Positions 5,919 through 6,661 of a stretch of DNA of 6,661 nucleotides are shown here, one piece after another. Position 1 is the first letter of the stretch. Every line of letters begins with the position of its first letter. Origin of the DNA: Candidatus Subteraquimicrobium carltonvillense (GTDB lineage: Bacteria > Actinomycetota > Aquicultoria > Subteraquimicrobiales > Subteraquimicrobiaceae); contig DDKQ01000103.1 of the NCBI GenBank assembly GCA_002339355.1, forward strand, positions 1-6,661, written 5' to 3'. The position numbers and the translations under genes were made by a program. The notes below the pieces were generated by a model, which worked only from the letters and a program-made list of their open reading frames with translations, had not been told where the DNA came from and searched no databases.

Positions 5919-6467
5919 TCAACCTTCAAAATGAATCAATTCCACCTTTGCCTCGCGTAAAATACTTTCCGCTAAAGGATCAGGGTATCCGCCCCTGAAT
6001 AAAATCTTGTTTATACCGGCATTGATGGCCATTTTAGCACAGAGAGCGCAGGGTTGATGGGTACAATAAAGGGTTGATCCCTTGATCTCTATTCCGTGAA
6101 GAGCCGCTTGTATGATGACATTTTGTTCCGCATGCAACCCCCTGCATAATTCATGTCTCTCCCCAGATGAGATGCCCTGCTTTTCCCTAAGACATCCAAC
6201 TTCAGCACAATGCTTAAGTCCCGTGGGGGCTCCATTGTATCCTGTGGCCAATATCCTCTTTTCCTTCACCAGAAGGGCGCCGGTTTGTCTCCTTAAGCAC
6301 GTAGAGCGCTGGGAAACGAGCTCGGTTATCTTCAGGAAATACTCATCCCAGGAAGGTCTCCCTTGCGCCTTCAGCGTAGTCAACTTTGGATACTCGACCT
6401 TGGACTTTCGACCTTCGTCCTTTGTCCTTTGTCCTTCGCCCTTCGTCCCTCGTCCTTCGATGGTCAT
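5919..6467 (-). CDS. comEB: dCMP/deoxycytidylate deaminase (ComEB family)
   Basis: Zinc enzyme that deaminates dCMP to dUMP, feeding thymidylate synthesis; GlyA next door makes the one-carbon unit that thymidylate synthase needs, so the pair is logical. The domain begins at about residue 37 (RPSWDEYFLKITELVSQRS-type start). Signature: CRGLHAEQN with zinc ligand His112 and proton-shuttle Glu114, and HQPCALC with Cys140 and Cys143. KHCAEVGCLRE (86-95) and ERHELC (103-108) match the extra conserved Cys/His region of ComEB proteins. The ATG overlaps the glyA stop by one base (TAATG) and has GGAGGAG 5 bases upstream, so this start is well supported. Odd: residues 3-28 are encoded by heptamer tract C and show a 7-residue period (for example EGQRTKD); they are highly charged and absent from the usual family start. 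A TTG at residue 29 is a weaker alternative start. Confidence 0.93.
   Translation of the reverse strand: MTIEGRGTKGEGQRTKDEGRKSKVEYPKLTTLKAQGRPSWDEYFLKITELVSQRSTCLRRQTGALLVKEKRILATGYNGAPTGLKHCAEVGCLREKQGISSGERHELCRGLHAEQNVIIQAALHGIEIKGSTLYCTHQPCALCAKMAINAGINKILFRGGYPDPLAESILREAKVELIHFEG
6382..6465. repeat. Heptanucleotide repeat tract C inside the 5' end of comEB
   Basis: Twelve units in unbroken 7-base phase (84 bases), clearest at 6396-6458 with plus-strand consensus G(T/A)CCTT(C/T): GACCTTC at 6410, GTCCTTT at 6417 and 6424, GTCCTTC at 6431 and 6452. The outer units are more diverged. It begins 2 bases after the A of the comEB ATG. Because 84 is a multiple of 21, the reading frame is kept. 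Both edges carry TGAC on the coding strand. Confidence 0.85.
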
Positions 6468-6661
6468 TAATTCTCCTCCAATTCTGGATAAAGGGGAAAG
6501 TTCTGACAGAGCTCTCTTACCTCGGCTCGAACCCGCTTATAGATATCTTCTTTACCAATATTGTCTAAGACTTTGGCGATTAAGGTACCTATTCTTCTCA
6601 TTCCCTCTTCCTTCATGCCTCGACTGGTCATCGCAGGAGTTCCTATTCTGATCCCACTGGT
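6467..6661 (-). CDS. glyA: Serine hydroxymethyltransferase GlyA, C-terminal 64 residues (5' end beyond window)
   Basis: Only the C-terminus is present: 64 codons plus TAA, entering from the window's right edge. It starts TSGIRIGTPAMTSRG, the conserved GlyA segment whose Arg binds the substrate carboxylate (Arg363 in E. coli numbering). The C-terminal helix then runs EEGMRRIGTLIAKVL and ends in NFPLYPELEEN, a typical GlyA end. The enzyme is PLP-dependent and converts serine plus tetrahydrofolate to glycine plus methylene-tetrahydrofolate, in the cytoplasm. The stop codon shares its last A with the comEB start codon (TAATG), so the two are one transcript. In many Gram-positives glyA lies in an rpiB-glyA-upp-comEB-tagO type neighbourhood; no upp is present between glyA and comEB here. 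Confidence 0.95.
   Translation of the reverse strand, partial: TSGIRIGTPAMTSRGMKEEGMRRIGTLIAKVLDNIGKEDIYKRVRAEVRELCQNFPLYPELEEN
6473..6479 (-). promoter_or_regulatory. comEB ribosome binding site inside the glyA 3' end
   Basis: GGAGGAG on the minus strand, 5 bases before the comEB ATG, also encodes part of the last glyA codons (LEEN then stop). It decides the start at 6467 and implies translational coupling with glyA. Confidence 0.8.

Noticed and set aside
6112..6651. 179-residue plus-strand open frame across comEB and glyA
   Set aside because: Antisense to two clear genes. It stays open partly because the heptamer tract reads through in all frames.

Overview
The window looks like a piece of chromosome from a monoderm (Gram-positive-type) bacterium. 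The evidence is an S-layer-homology (SLH) surface protein, a TagO/WecA-type polyprenyl-phosphate sugar transferase, a GerMN-domain lipoprotein, and strong AGGAGG-type ribosome sites on most genes. A deep-branching Actinomycetota or clostridial lineage would fit the gene content and order, but I cannot fix the taxon from sequence alone. No phage, plasmid, transposase, CRISPR array or RNA gene was seen.

Every gene I accept is on the minus strand, so transcription runs from high to low coordinates. In that order: the 3' end of glyA (6661-6467, entering from the window edge); comEB, a dCMP deaminase joined to glyA by a TAATG stop/start overlap (6467-5919); wecA/tagO (5857-4811); murA (4743-3421); fabZ (3355-2933); a GerMN lipoprotein (2894-2298). 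A 240-base AT-rich non-coding gap follows (2297-2058), with a perfect TATAAT and two hairpins. Then comes a large secreted protein (2057-1, cut by the window edge) with a signal peptide, seven propeller-like repeats, an Ig-like domain, an FN3-like domain and SLH domains.

The cluster from glyA to the lipoprotein is compact, with gaps of -1 to 67 bases. It combines one-carbon and nucleotide metabolism (GlyA, ComEB) with envelope building: MurA makes the first committed peptidoglycan precursor, WecA/TagO loads the lipid carrier for wall polysaccharides, FabZ serves fatty-acid elongation, and the lipoprotein sits at the membrane. SLH domains usually bind secondary wall polysaccharides, whose synthesis may start with an enzyme of the WecA/TagO type, so the surface protein fits this neighbourhood.

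The most unusual feature is a set of heptanucleotide (7-base) tandem repeat tracts at three gene boundaries of the cluster: within the start of comEB, between comEB and wecA, and across the murA/fabZ junction. Each tract has a different 7-base unit but keeps strict 7-base phase. Two of them are translated, giving comEB a charged N-terminal extension with a 7-residue period and giving MurA an extra C-terminal tail that ends at a stop codon inside the repeat. I see no complete new enzymatic or defence system here.
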